Source of the DNA: Flammeovirgaceae bacterium UBA5867
GTDB lineage: Bacteria; Bacteroidota; Bacteroidia; Cytophagales; Cyclobacteriaceae
Direction: 5' to 3'
Length of the DNA: 6,099 nucleotides
Assembly: GCA_002432545.1 (NCBI GenBank)
Contig: DJFR01000224.1
Span: 1 to 6,099, forward strand
This document shows, one piece after another, positions 1 to 6,015 of this stretch; positions within the stretch are counted from its first letter, which is position 1; every line of letters starts with the position of its first letter. A model generated the notes under the pieces. The model was not told the DNA's origin and did no database searches. It worked only from the letters and a program-made list of their open reading frames with translations. The position numbers and the translations under genes are program-made.

Positions 1-1019
1 TGCGCTTTGAAGTCTTTCGATTGTGCATATATAGGAGCCGAGACTTTATTGATATAGTTTTCGATTGCCTGCAAATCATGCTGAGGAGGGAGGAGCAGGT
101 ATATATAGGAACTGGTGGGATCAAACCAGGTGTTAACCGCTTGTGTGGATGCACTTGCCTGCTGCAGCAAAGTCTGGTAAGATGCCACTACTTCAAATTG
201 CATGTGCGAATTTTTCGGATGATCTTTTAATACACCGGTGATCTCGAAATCCTGTCCCTGCATTTCAATAACTTTTCCGATGGGGTCTTCGTCACCAAAC
301 ATTTTTTTAACCGCAGTTTCGGTCATCACCATGCTGTTCGGTTTCATGAGTGCAGACGCAACGTTTCCTTTTAGAAACGGAAATGTAAACACACGCAGAA
401 AGTTTGCATCAGCATAATATCCACGAAGGGGTATATCTTTTCCTTTATAGCTTGCTTCTGCCGAAAGTGATGAATTTATTCGCACTACTTCTTCAACACC
501 TGTAAAGCCATCATGCAAAGCCTGTGCTGCCGGTGCTGGTGCTGTTGCAAATGGAAGTGTGCTGCGCTTATCATTTGTATAGGAGACAACTCTGTATATT
601 CTGTCTTTATTGACATGAAATGTATCGTAACGCCACAGGAATGAGAGCAGCGCTATCAACAATAATCCGATAGACATACCTACTGCTAAACCGAGCGCAT
701 TGATAACGGTGAAGAGTTTATGCTTGGCCAGGTTTCGTGTAGCAATGAGAAAGTAATTTTTTAGCATAGCAGGATGGAAAGAGGTAAATGAATAATGATG
801 ATACGATGCTTTCTGTTTTCGTTTTTTTACTGCGTACGAAAACAACAGGGAGACTACACGCTGCCGATAACGCCAACGAGCCTGCCTCGCAGACATTTTT
901 TCCAGGTCGAGATAAAAGAGTTCTTCCAGATCACCATGAAGATCTTCCATCGCAGTTGAATGGCAGTACCAGCTAAAGAGTCGCTCTGCCAACCGAGGTG
1001 GTTTTTGTATGATTTTCAT
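1..1019 (-). CDS. FtsX/MacB-type ABC transporter permease with N-terminal prefix domain (partial, 3' end beyond window)
   Basis: The reading frame is open from an ATG at 1019 to the window edge: 339 codons with no stop. Residues 1-85 form a soluble prefix with PPRLAERLFSWYC, followed by an acidic HGDLEELF segment; this is typical of the 'permease prefix domain' found on Bacteroidota permeases paired with PadR regulators. At about residue 86 the ordinary permease start follows (MLKNYFLIATRNLAKHKL). A membrane helix lies at about 103-128, then FHVNKDRIYRV, which opens the extracytoplasmic MacB-like core domain (about 131 to the edge). The remaining helices and second half should lie to the left. 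The family exports or handles substrates such as antimicrobial compounds or lipoproteins, using a separate ATPase not seen here; the substrate is unknown. Its start overlaps the PadR stop as ATGA, implying translational coupling. No frameshift was seen. Confidence 0.93.
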   Translation of the reverse strand, partial: MKIIQKPPRLAERLFSWYCHSTAMEDLHGDLEELFYLDLEKMSARQARWRYRQRVVSLLFSYAVKKRKQKASYHHYSFTSFHPAMLKNYFLIATRNLAKHKLFTVINALGLAVGMSIGLLLIALLSFLWRYDTFHVNKDRIYRVVSYTNDKRSTLPFATAPAPAAQALHDGFTGVEEVVRINSSLSAEASYKGKDIPLRGYYADANFLRVFTFPFLKGNVASALMKPNSMVMTETAVKKMFGDEDPIGKVIEMQGQDFEITGVLKDHPKNSHMQFEVVASYQTLLQQASASTQAVNTWFDPTSSYIYLLLPPQHDLQAIENYINKVSAPIYAQSKDFKA

Positions 1020-1345
1020 TTGGCGAGTGATAGTGTCGATTTCGATAACTTCCACAATTCATCGCGCAATGCTTTTATATTATGTAGTTCTACTTTGCCC
1101 TGCTGCGTTACTTCATAATAGCGCTTGCGCCTGCCGCCTCGCTCCTGCGTTGGTTCGCCAAGCCATGATTTCAGATAGCTCTTTTCTTCGAGGCGTGTAA
1201 TGGTCGAATGAAGAGCACCGATGCTGATGCTGCGATCCGTTCTTTTTTCAATAGCTTCTTTAATGGTTACACCATACGCATCTTCTGCAAGACTAGCCAC
1301 GGTTAGCAGTACCAGCTCTTCAAACTCGCCTATATATCCTTTCAT
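1016..1345 (-). CDS. PadR-family transcriptional regulator
   Basis: A 109-residue protein, the usual length for small PadR regulators. A winged helix-turn-helix fills residues 5-80. It has the family pattern LGEFEELVLL-like start (here IGEFEELVLLTV), a middle helix pair around YGVTIKEAIE, the recognition-helix region SIGALHSTITRLEEKSYL, and the wing GEPTQERGGRRKRYYEVT, rich in Gly and Arg. The C-terminal stretch is short and helical and probably serves dimerisation. PadR proteins are usually repressors of a neighbouring transporter or detoxification gene. Here the stop codon overlaps the permease start by 4 bp, so the regulator and its likely target are co-transcribed. No Shine-Dalgarno is visible upstream of the ATG at 1345. 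A perfect GTATATATAC palindrome lies 16 bp upstream of the start and may be its own operator. The effector is unknown. Confidence 0.95.
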   Translation of the reverse strand: MKGYIGEFEELVLLTVASLAEDAYGVTIKEAIEKRTDRSISIGALHSTITRLEEKSYLKSWLGEPTQERGGRRKRYYEVTQQGKVELHNIKALRDELWKLSKSTLSLAK

Positions 1346-1361
1346 GACAAAATCTGTTGTT

Positions 1362-1371
1362 GTATATATAC
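1362..1371. promoter_or_regulatory. Candidate PadR operator (palindrome GTATATATAC)
   Basis: A perfect 10-bp palindrome sits 16 bp upstream of the padR start. PadR-family repressors commonly bind AT-rich dyads overlapping their own promoter, so this is a plausible autoregulatory site. The flanks do not extend the symmetry, and TATATA is common throughout this window, so the assignment is tentative. No clear TAnnTTTG box was found for this gene. Confidence 0.3.
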
Positions 1372-1470
1372 TGTAAAAGTGAACAATATGTTTCTACTTT
1401 TCAGATAAAATACTCAAAAAAAATATTCTGATGAATGAATTTGCCGGGCTGCGTGCATTAAATCCGATTC

Positions 1471-1842
1471 TTATGATGTAAAAAATGCCTTTCTCAGATG
1501 TTCTTCCAGCGCTATGCTGATGGGCTTGAAACGGTTGAGGGTGTGTTCGTAAAACATATTTACACCAGTACCAAAATGCATAATTATTTCAACGGGCACC
1601 GTAGTATAGCCCAACCGTTTGGCGGCCACAATGCGGTGATTGCCATCGGTAAGCAATGCTTTGTTTTTAATAATGGTAAGTTCAAGCGGGCTAATGCCAT
1701 GCTGACGTGTATAGTTTGTTATTTCTTCAATATCGTGAGTTTCGATAAAAGGCAAGTAGGGCACCGGAGTTTCATCTCGCCTGAATTCGCGATAAGACCA
1801 AAGTATATCAATGGGGATTTCGGCCAGTCTCTTGTAAATCAT
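1471..1842 (-). CDS. Stand-alone ParB/sulfiredoxin-fold domain protein
   Basis: A 123-residue protein with the nucleotide-binding core of the ParB N-terminal/sulfiredoxin superfamily. Residues 64-85 contain LTDGNHRIVAAKRLG followed by VPVEI; in ParB-like proteins the GERR/GNHR-type box with the following Ala-rich helix forms the phosphate-binding site. The segment before it, with a helical stretch (EEITNYTRQHG) and PLELTIIKNKALL, fits the usual strand-helix-strand lead-in to that box. There is no helix-turn-helix, no partner ParA and no parS-like context, so chromosome segregation is not implied. Many such single-domain proteins have unknown roles (NTP-dependent regulators, nuclease or kinase-like activity). 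The ATG at 1842 is supported by a strong AAGGAGGG eight bases upstream. A 125-bp gap separates it from padR, so it is probably its own unit. Confidence 0.8.
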   Translation of the reverse strand: MIYKRLAEIPIDILWSYREFRRDETPVPYLPFIETHDIEEITNYTRQHGISPLELTIIKNKALLTDGNHRIVAAKRLGYTTVPVEIIMHFGTGVNMFYEHTLNRFKPISIALEEHLRKAFFTS

Positions 1843-1850
1843 AGTATCGT

Positions 1851-1858
1851 CCCTCCTT
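1851..1858 (-). promoter_or_regulatory. Strong Shine-Dalgarno site of the ParB-like gene
   Basis: On the minus strand AAGGAGGG stands 8 nt before the ATG at 1842. This fixes the start. It is conspicuous because none of the other starts in the window has a recognisable Shine-Dalgarno sequence, as is usual in Bacteroidota. Confidence 0.7.
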
Positions 1859-2233
1859 CAACTGTGCTATACATCCGTCCAAACGCTATACCTAATGGAG
1901 ACAAACCTTGTTTTATATAGGAATAGAGGCATCGGCAATTAAAAATGCTCTCATCTTTATCACACTACATCTCATATTGGGATACGCTCGGAATATTTCA
2001 GAAAAAGTGCGTACACGAAAAGTAACGCATGTACTGTTGTTGAATCGCAAGAACAAAAAACAGCGACTCACACGATGTGCTCTAAATGACAAACACTTTA
2101 AATGATGAGACAGGAGCTCGATAACTGCGTGTAATATTCAGAGGGAGGTGTAACCATTTTATATACACTTGTGTGATTTTAGCAACAAAACATAAAGTGT
2201 TAAAAAGACATCACCCGAAACAAAGCACTACGA

Positions 2234-2267
2234 TTGTTAGTAACATAACGTACTATGGTTATATTTG
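2234..2267 (+). promoter_or_regulatory. Bacteroidota-type promoter on the plus strand
   Basis: TATATTTG at 2260-2267 (followed by CAG) matches the Bacteroidota -7 element TAnnTTTG exactly. A TTG at 2234-2236 lies 23 bp upstream, at the long end of the accepted 17-23 bp spacing for the -33 element. No plus-strand protein gene follows; the next plus-strand signal is a terminator at 2361-2391. The expected transcription start is near 2272. Confidence 0.5.
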
Positions 2268-2271
2268 CAGC

Positions 2272-2391
2272 AAGCAAGTTGTTACAACTTGTTTAAACTC
2301 CAGCGGAGTGATTTAAGACAAGATATTCCGTTGTTTTGATTCGCATGTTTTAGCCCAAGGAAAAGGGGAGGTTAAGAGCCTTCCTTTTTTT
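2272..2391 (+). ncRNA. Candidate small RNA, about 120 nt, between a promoter and an intrinsic terminator
   Basis: The stretch starts just after a consensus -7 element and ends in an intrinsic terminator. It contains no meaningful open frame. Predicted hairpins in order: CAAGTTG-TTA-CAACTTG (2275-2291, perfect 7-bp stem), ACTCC-AGC-GGAGT (2297-2309, perfect 5-bp stem), then an apparently unpaired stretch of about 50 nt and the terminator stem. Promoter, internal structure and terminator all agree in strand, which is the main support. It does not match any RNA family I can name. Transcription converges on cheD, so its 3' end would be antisense to the cheD 3' untranslated region. The exact 5' end is inferred from promoter spacing only. 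Confidence 0.42.
2361..2391 (+). terminator. Intrinsic terminator, plus strand
   Basis: AAAAGGGGAGG (2361-2371) pairs with CCTTCCTTTTT (2379-2389) around a 7-nt loop TTAAGAG; as RNA all 11 positions pair, two of them G-U. A run of seven T (2385-2391) closes the stem and supplies the U-tract. On the minus strand the two G-U pairs become A-C mismatches and there is no clean U-tract after the stem, so it suits plus-strand transcription better than termination of cheD. It lies 7 bp from the cheD stop codon. Confidence 0.55.
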
Positions 2392-2398
2392 ATTCCCA

Positions 2399-2905
2399 TC
2401 AATAGCCAAAACCTTTGTGAATGGCTTCATTTACTTCTGCGGCTGATTTAGCAAGCGTATACATCTTTACTTTGCCCGTGCCCGTATTGAAGATTATTTT
2501 TCTTCCGCTATAGCCTCCGGTATGCCGCGCAGTAATTTGTATACCGGCTTCTTTCAATAACTGGTCGGCCACGGCTACATTTCGATGGCCCACTGAAAAT
2601 ATAGCCTGCTCAGACGCCCACGAGTTACAGCCACCAAAAACTTTTGCTTCGATGTTATCAATGCAGGCACCACGATTCAACATTGATCGTATCAACATGG
2701 ATGTAGAGGAGTGACCAAGATCAGGATCGCCCGAGCGACCATCCAATGAGCCTGGCATCAGGTAATGATTCATGCCACCCATTTTCTTTTGCTTGTCCCA
2801 CAGGCAAACAGAAACACATGACCCCAGCACAGTATATATTTCTGCTGCAATGGTAGTGATCAGAAATTGTCCGTTCGTAATAAAGTAACGCTTAAGCGGA
2901 GGCAT
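2399..2905 (-). CDS. cheD: Chemoreceptor glutamine deamidase CheD
   Basis: A 168-residue protein, the normal size for CheD, which deamidates selected glutamines of chemoreceptors to methylatable glutamates and in some bacteria also binds CheC. The catalytic region is clear: TVLGSCVSVCLWD with nucleophile Cys30, then MGGMNHYLMPGS with His47, exactly 17 residues after the cysteine, as in characterised CheD proteins. Thr25 precedes the cysteine. The later family motif AKVFGGCNSW is at about 87-96, followed by GRKIIFNTGTGKV near 135-147. The ATG at 2905 lies inside the end of cheR (14-bp overlap), so translation is probably coupled; no Shine-Dalgarno is visible. It is the last gene of the operon. 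Targets probably include Gln449/Gln450 and neighbouring sites of the receptor encoded upstream (inference). Confidence 0.95.
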   Translation of the reverse strand: MPPLKRYFITNGQFLITTIAAEIYTVLGSCVSVCLWDKQKKMGGMNHYLMPGSLDGRSGDPDLGHSSTSMLIRSMLNRGACIDNIEAKVFGGCNSWASEQAIFSVGHRNVAVADQLLKEAGIQITARHTGGYSGRKIIFNTGTGKVKMYTLAKSAAEVNEAIHKGFGY

Positions 2906-3755
2906 ACGGACGCTGATAGATCGTTGGCTTTATTTGCTTGAGCGATACATCCATACCCATGGTAGATTCGCTGTGACCGAGAAATAAAATTCCACCGGGT
3001 TTAAGACAAGCTGTAAGTTTGCGTATCACCTGCTCCTGCGTTGCTTTGTCAAAGTATATAAGCACATTACGGCAGAAAATTATATCCATACTTTCCTGTG
3101 TCACTCCGTAAACATCCGCTACCAGGTTGATGCGCTTGTAGGTAATTTTATTTCGGTATGCGGGTTTAACACGCACGAGTCTGCGCGTAGTATCTTTACT
3201 TTTCAGAAAGTATAGTCTTTTCCACTCTACCGGAATGGTGTCAATGCGCTCCAGGGTATAAATGCCCCGATGTGCTGCCTGTATAGCACGAATCGAAATA
3301 TCACTTGCCGACAACGAGTATTCAAAGCCTATATTTTTTCGTTTAAATTCTTCCAGCGCCATAATGAGGGAGTAAGGCTCCTCCCCCGTAGAACAAGCGG
3401 CCGACCAGATCTTTATATTTCGTAATCCAGCTTTGTGAACATAACCGGGCAACAATACATCTTTCAAGAATTGAAAATGCAATGGCTCACGCAGAAAATC
3501 CGTTTTGTTGGTGGTAACGAGATCGATAACATTCAGTAACTCTTTTTTCTTTCCCTGATCACTGAATATATAGTCCAGAAATTCTTTATAGCTGTTCATC
3601 CCCAACTGCTTCACCTTTTTACCGAGGCGACTTTCCAGCATTGCTTTTTTGGCAGGGGGGAGTTTTATGCCATATACATTTGTTATATACGCACTCAGTC
3701 GTATATAACTTTCTTTATCCATCTGAAGAATGGTTGCCGGTTCCACATTATTCAT
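2892..3755 (-). CDS. cheR: Chemotaxis protein methyltransferase CheR
   Basis: An S-adenosylmethionine-dependent enzyme that methylates receptor glutamates for sensory adaptation. From the ATG at 3755 it has 287 residues, the normal length. Residues about 12-75 form the helical N-terminal domain that contacts the receptor. TTNKTDFLREPLHF (81-94) is the conserved linker motif. The methyltransferase core follows: WSAACSTGEEPYSL (117-130, SAM-binding), SASDIS (149-154, Asp152) and FCRNVLIYFD (227-236). A beta-subdomain (about 177-205) sits between them; its loop, from LYF to LVRV, appears as long as in enteric CheR, which uses this subdomain to grip receptor pentapeptides (alignment from memory). 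An in-frame TTG at 3764 would add three residues; I prefer the ATG because the TTG sits in a U-run. It overlaps cheD by 14 bp and lies 103 bp after the receptor gene. Confidence 0.96.
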   Translation of the reverse strand: MNNVEPATILQMDKESYIRLSAYITNVYGIKLPPAKKAMLESRLGKKVKQLGMNSYKEFLDYIFSDQGKKKELLNVIDLVTTNKTDFLREPLHFQFLKDVLLPGYVHKAGLRNIKIWSAACSTGEEPYSLIMALEEFKRKNIGFEYSLSASDISIRAIQAAHRGIYTLERIDTIPVEWKRLYFLKSKDTTRRLVRVKPAYRNKITYKRINLVADVYGVTQESMDIIFCRNVLIYFDKATQEQVIRKLTACLKPGGILFLGHSESTMGMDVSLKQIKPTIYQRPYASA

Positions 3756-3776
3756 AAGGCGCAAAAAATTATAGTA

Positions 3777-3848
3777 TCATCCACAGGTTGGTAACAGGTT
3801 TTCTCCATTCAATTATTCAACTTCACTCTCTTAACAACCCGTGGATGA
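3777..3848 (-). repeat. Inverted repeat / RNA hairpin between receptor gene and cheR
   Basis: Arms at 3777-3790 and 3835-3848: TCATCCACAGGTTG and CAACCCGTGGATGA. They match over 14 bp with one mismatch (A/C) on the plus strand. On the transcribed minus strand the same position becomes a G-U pair, so the mRNA stem is unbroken. The loop is 44 nt. The distal arm ends 22 nt before the cheR ATG, and a U6 run (3763-3768) follows 8 nt after the stem. It could act as an attenuator, an mRNA processing or stabilising element, or a translation control for cheR. The heptamer ACAGGTT occurs twice 11 bp apart (3783-3789, 3794-3800), partly within the arm. Confidence 0.55.
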
Positions 3849-3858
3849 CTTTCAAAAA

Positions 3859-6009
3859 TCAGAACTCTGTAAAATCACCATCGCTTATAGCATCATCCAA
3901 CCGAAGATCAAGACCGCCTGTTTGATGCGAAGCCTGAGTCACAGCAGAGGATTTATGGCGCCCATTATCGGCACTTTTGTTTGTGACAGACCGTGCTGCG
4001 CTCTTGCGCCCGCGGTAATCAATTTTAAAATAGCTGATAGCGGTTTTGAGTTCTTCTGCCTGTGAATTCAGTTCTTCTGCGTTTGAAGACATCTCTTCCG
4101 CTGCCGATGCATTGCCTTGCGTAACATGCGACAGTTGCTGAATAGCTTTGTTAACCTGGGTGGATCCCTGGTTTTGCTCCACACTTGCAGCTGCTATCTC
4201 CTGCACAAGTTCTGCTGTTCTGTTTATATCAGGCAGTGTACTGCTTAGCAACTCTTTTGACTCGCGTGCCTGCTTAACGGTTCGCGCAGATATATCTGTA
4301 ATTTCCGCTGCGGCCCGCTGACTGCGTTCTGCCAGTTTACGTACCTCAGCAGCAACCACCGCAAAGCCTTTACCATGCTCGCCCGCACGGGCTGCTTCAA
4401 CCGCTGCGTTAAGCGCAAGCAGATCGGTTTTAGATGCAATCTCTTCGATGATCAGTATCTTATCTGCAATAACAGTAATAGCTTCTACTGCTTCTGCAAC
4501 GGACTCGCTACTGGTCTGTATGTCTTTCAGTGCCTTGGTCGCTATCTTTTCAGTCTCACGTGAGTTATCAGTGTTTTGCAGGATGTTGGCAGCCATTTGT
4601 TCCATCGATGAAGAAACTTCTTCGGTAGCACTTGCCTGCTCTTGTGCTCCACGCGACATCTGCTGTGATGCTGAGGCTACCTGGTGACTTGCTGCCGTAA
4701 CATTATCGGCACCATTATATATAGTCAGGGCTATCTCTCGCAGGTTCTTCACCATCTGCTCCAGTGCATCATCAAGTTCGCCACCGCGCAGTTTCTCTGC
4801 TTCGAAGTCAATCATCAGGTCGCCCTTCGAAACACGCTTTGCTATATTTACCGAGCTGCGCAGCTTTTCAATCATCTGCTGAAATTGCATCAGCATCATA
4901 CCGATCTCATCTTCGGTGGTAACTTTTACATCGGCCGAAAAATCACCGGCCAGTATTTTCTTCACGGCATCGGCTGCATCTTTCAGCGAACCCATAATAC
5001 CGCGCAGTAACCACAGCGCCATGAGCAGGCTTATTACAATAGCCAGAAAAATTATAGAAACCATAATACGTATAGCACTGCTATACATATCGTTCGTCTC
5101 GCCACGCTCCTTTTCCAACTGTATATTTACCCGGTCAAGATAACTGTCTACAGTTTTGGCAACATCAACAGCAACAACATCTGCCTGTCCGTTCGACAGG
5201 GCTAATGCTTTTGCATTTGTACTTTTAAAAGCAAGCTCCATTACCTCGCGATGTACCACATAGAAAGATGCATACTGCCGGGTATAGCGATCCATCAACA
5301 ATAGTCCTTCTCCGGATATAGTGCGATTCAATTGCGTAACCGAAAGCTCCAAGTCATTCTCGATGGCAGACGTTTCATCACGTACTTCCTGGCGAGATGC
5401 ATCGCTTGATGCCAATATGAGATTTTTCTCTTGGTTATAAAGTTCCGTGAGATCACTCTTTACCTGCGCCACAGCAGCGAACTGCTCCTTCGTTCCGGTG
5501 CCCGATATATATTTACTCAACTCATCCAGTGTAGCCATAGCTTTGGAGAACTCTGCGCGACCTTCGTTGAAAGATTTGTCAGTTGCAATTACTTCACTAT
5601 TCTCCGTAGCCAGCCGAACTATATCTTTCGATACCTTCATCATGGATTCCAGCTTTATTCCAAGCTGCTGCGATATAGCCAGCAACTCGCCCGTACTCAA
5701 TGTCTGTATAGTAAGCAAGTCTTTTTCAATAGTCTTTTCGCTTGCTTCCAGTTGCTGCGAGAGATCGTTGATCCGCTGCGGGTCTGTCTCAATAATGATT
5801 TTCTTCTGGTCGCGAATAATATTACCGGTATATTGACGTACACGGGTAATACTAACTTGTTGCACTACGGTACCATTCATCATGGCATTGATGCGATCGC
5901 TTACCATGCTGATACGCAGATACGCAATGATGAATATAACGATCATCAATATAACGAGCGTGGCGAATGCCAGAATCAGCTTGTTACGAATTGTCATTTT
6001 GTTCAGCAT
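3859..6009 (-). CDS. Methyl-accepting chemotaxis protein with large helical periplasmic sensor
   Basis: A 716-residue transmembrane chemoreceptor. Membrane helix 1 spans about 11-31 after a basic start, and helix 2 about 314-336. The outer domain between them (about 280 residues) looks entirely helical, related to four-helix-bundle sensors but long enough for a double (HBM-like) bundle; the ligand cannot be told. HAMP covers about 335-388 with DEIG at 367-370, followed by a second HAMP-like stretch to about 428. The signalling domain has the highly conserved hairpin tip (about 521-563: IEEIASKTDLLALNAAVEAA, then AGEHGKGFAVVAAEVRKLAE), which binds CheW and CheA. Candidate methylation sites are EE at 463-464 (ASATEEVSSS, full consensus), QQ at 449-450 and EE at 638-639. 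A tail of about 50 residues ends in DFTEF, a likely CheR-docking pentapeptide. The start ATG at 6009 lies 6 bp after cheW; Met5 is an alternative. Confidence 0.96.
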   Translation of the reverse strand: MLNKMTIRNKLILAFATLVILMIVIFIIAYLRISMVSDRINAMMNGTVVQQVSITRVRQYTGNIIRDQKKIIIETDPQRINDLSQQLEASEKTIEKDLLTIQTLSTGELLAISQQLGIKLESMMKVSKDIVRLATENSEVIATDKSFNEGRAEFSKAMATLDELSKYISGTGTKEQFAAVAQVKSDLTELYNQEKNLILASSDASRQEVRDETSAIENDLELSVTQLNRTISGEGLLLMDRYTRQYASFYVVHREVMELAFKSTNAKALALSNGQADVVAVDVAKTVDSYLDRVNIQLEKERGETNDMYSSAIRIMVSIIFLAIVISLLMALWLLRGIMGSLKDAADAVKKILAGDFSADVKVTTEDEIGMMLMQFQQMIEKLRSSVNIAKRVSKGDLMIDFEAEKLRGGELDDALEQMVKNLREIALTIYNGADNVTAASHQVASASQQMSRGAQEQASATEEVSSSMEQMAANILQNTDNSRETEKIATKALKDIQTSSESVAEAVEAITVIADKILIIEEIASKTDLLALNAAVEAARAGEHGKGFAVVAAEVRKLAERSQRAAAEITDISARTVKQARESKELLSSTLPDINRTAELVQEIAAASVEQNQGSTQVNKAIQQLSHVTQGNASAAEEMSSNAEELNSQAEELKTAISYFKIDYRGRKSAARSVTNKSADNGRHKSSAVTQASHQTGGLDLRLDDAISDGDFTEF

Positions 6010-6015
6010 ATAGGT

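Larger units (their letters stand above)
1859..2398. other. Long intergenic region without a convincing protein gene
   Basis: About 540 bp between the ParB-like gene and the end of cheD. Open frames here are short, lack recognisable motifs and mostly read through AT-rich sequence. The right third (2234-2391) holds a plus-strand promoter, two hairpins and a plus-strand terminator (listed separately). The left two thirds should carry the promoter of the ParB-like gene on the minus strand, but I found no clean TAnnTTTG box there. A 9-bp inverted repeat (AACACTTTA at 2092-2100, its complement at 2193-2201) has a spacing of about 92 bp and may be chance. Confidence 0.6.

Noticed and set aside
788..1200. 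Two plus-strand open frames opposite the permease start and PadR
   Set aside because: Antisense shadows of clearly recognised minus-strand genes.
1405..1450. Possible terminator after the ParB-like gene (ATTC-ATCA-GAAT followed by T8 on the minus strand)
   Set aside because: The stem is only 4 bp and AT-rich; too weak to call despite the T-run.
1498..1920. 140-codon open frame on the plus strand
   Set aside because: It lies antisense to the ParB-like gene, whose motif, start and Shine-Dalgarno are convincing; its own translation shows no family pattern.
1908..2105. 65-codon plus-strand open frame in the intergenic region
   Set aside because: No ribosome site, basic low-information translation and no recognisable motif; probably chance.
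2141..2175. GGGAGGT ribosome-site-like sequence and a near-match TACACTTG box on the plus strand
   Set aside because: No start codon with a meaningful frame follows, and no -33 element stands at the right distance.
2092..2201. 9-bp inverted repeat AACACTTTA / TAAAGTGTT
   Set aside because: The spacing of 92 bp, short arms and AT-rich surroundings make chance likely; no element ends or target duplications were seen.
4245..5836. Several open frames on both strands within the receptor gene
   Set aside because: They overlap the conserved receptor coding frame and are by-products of its composition.
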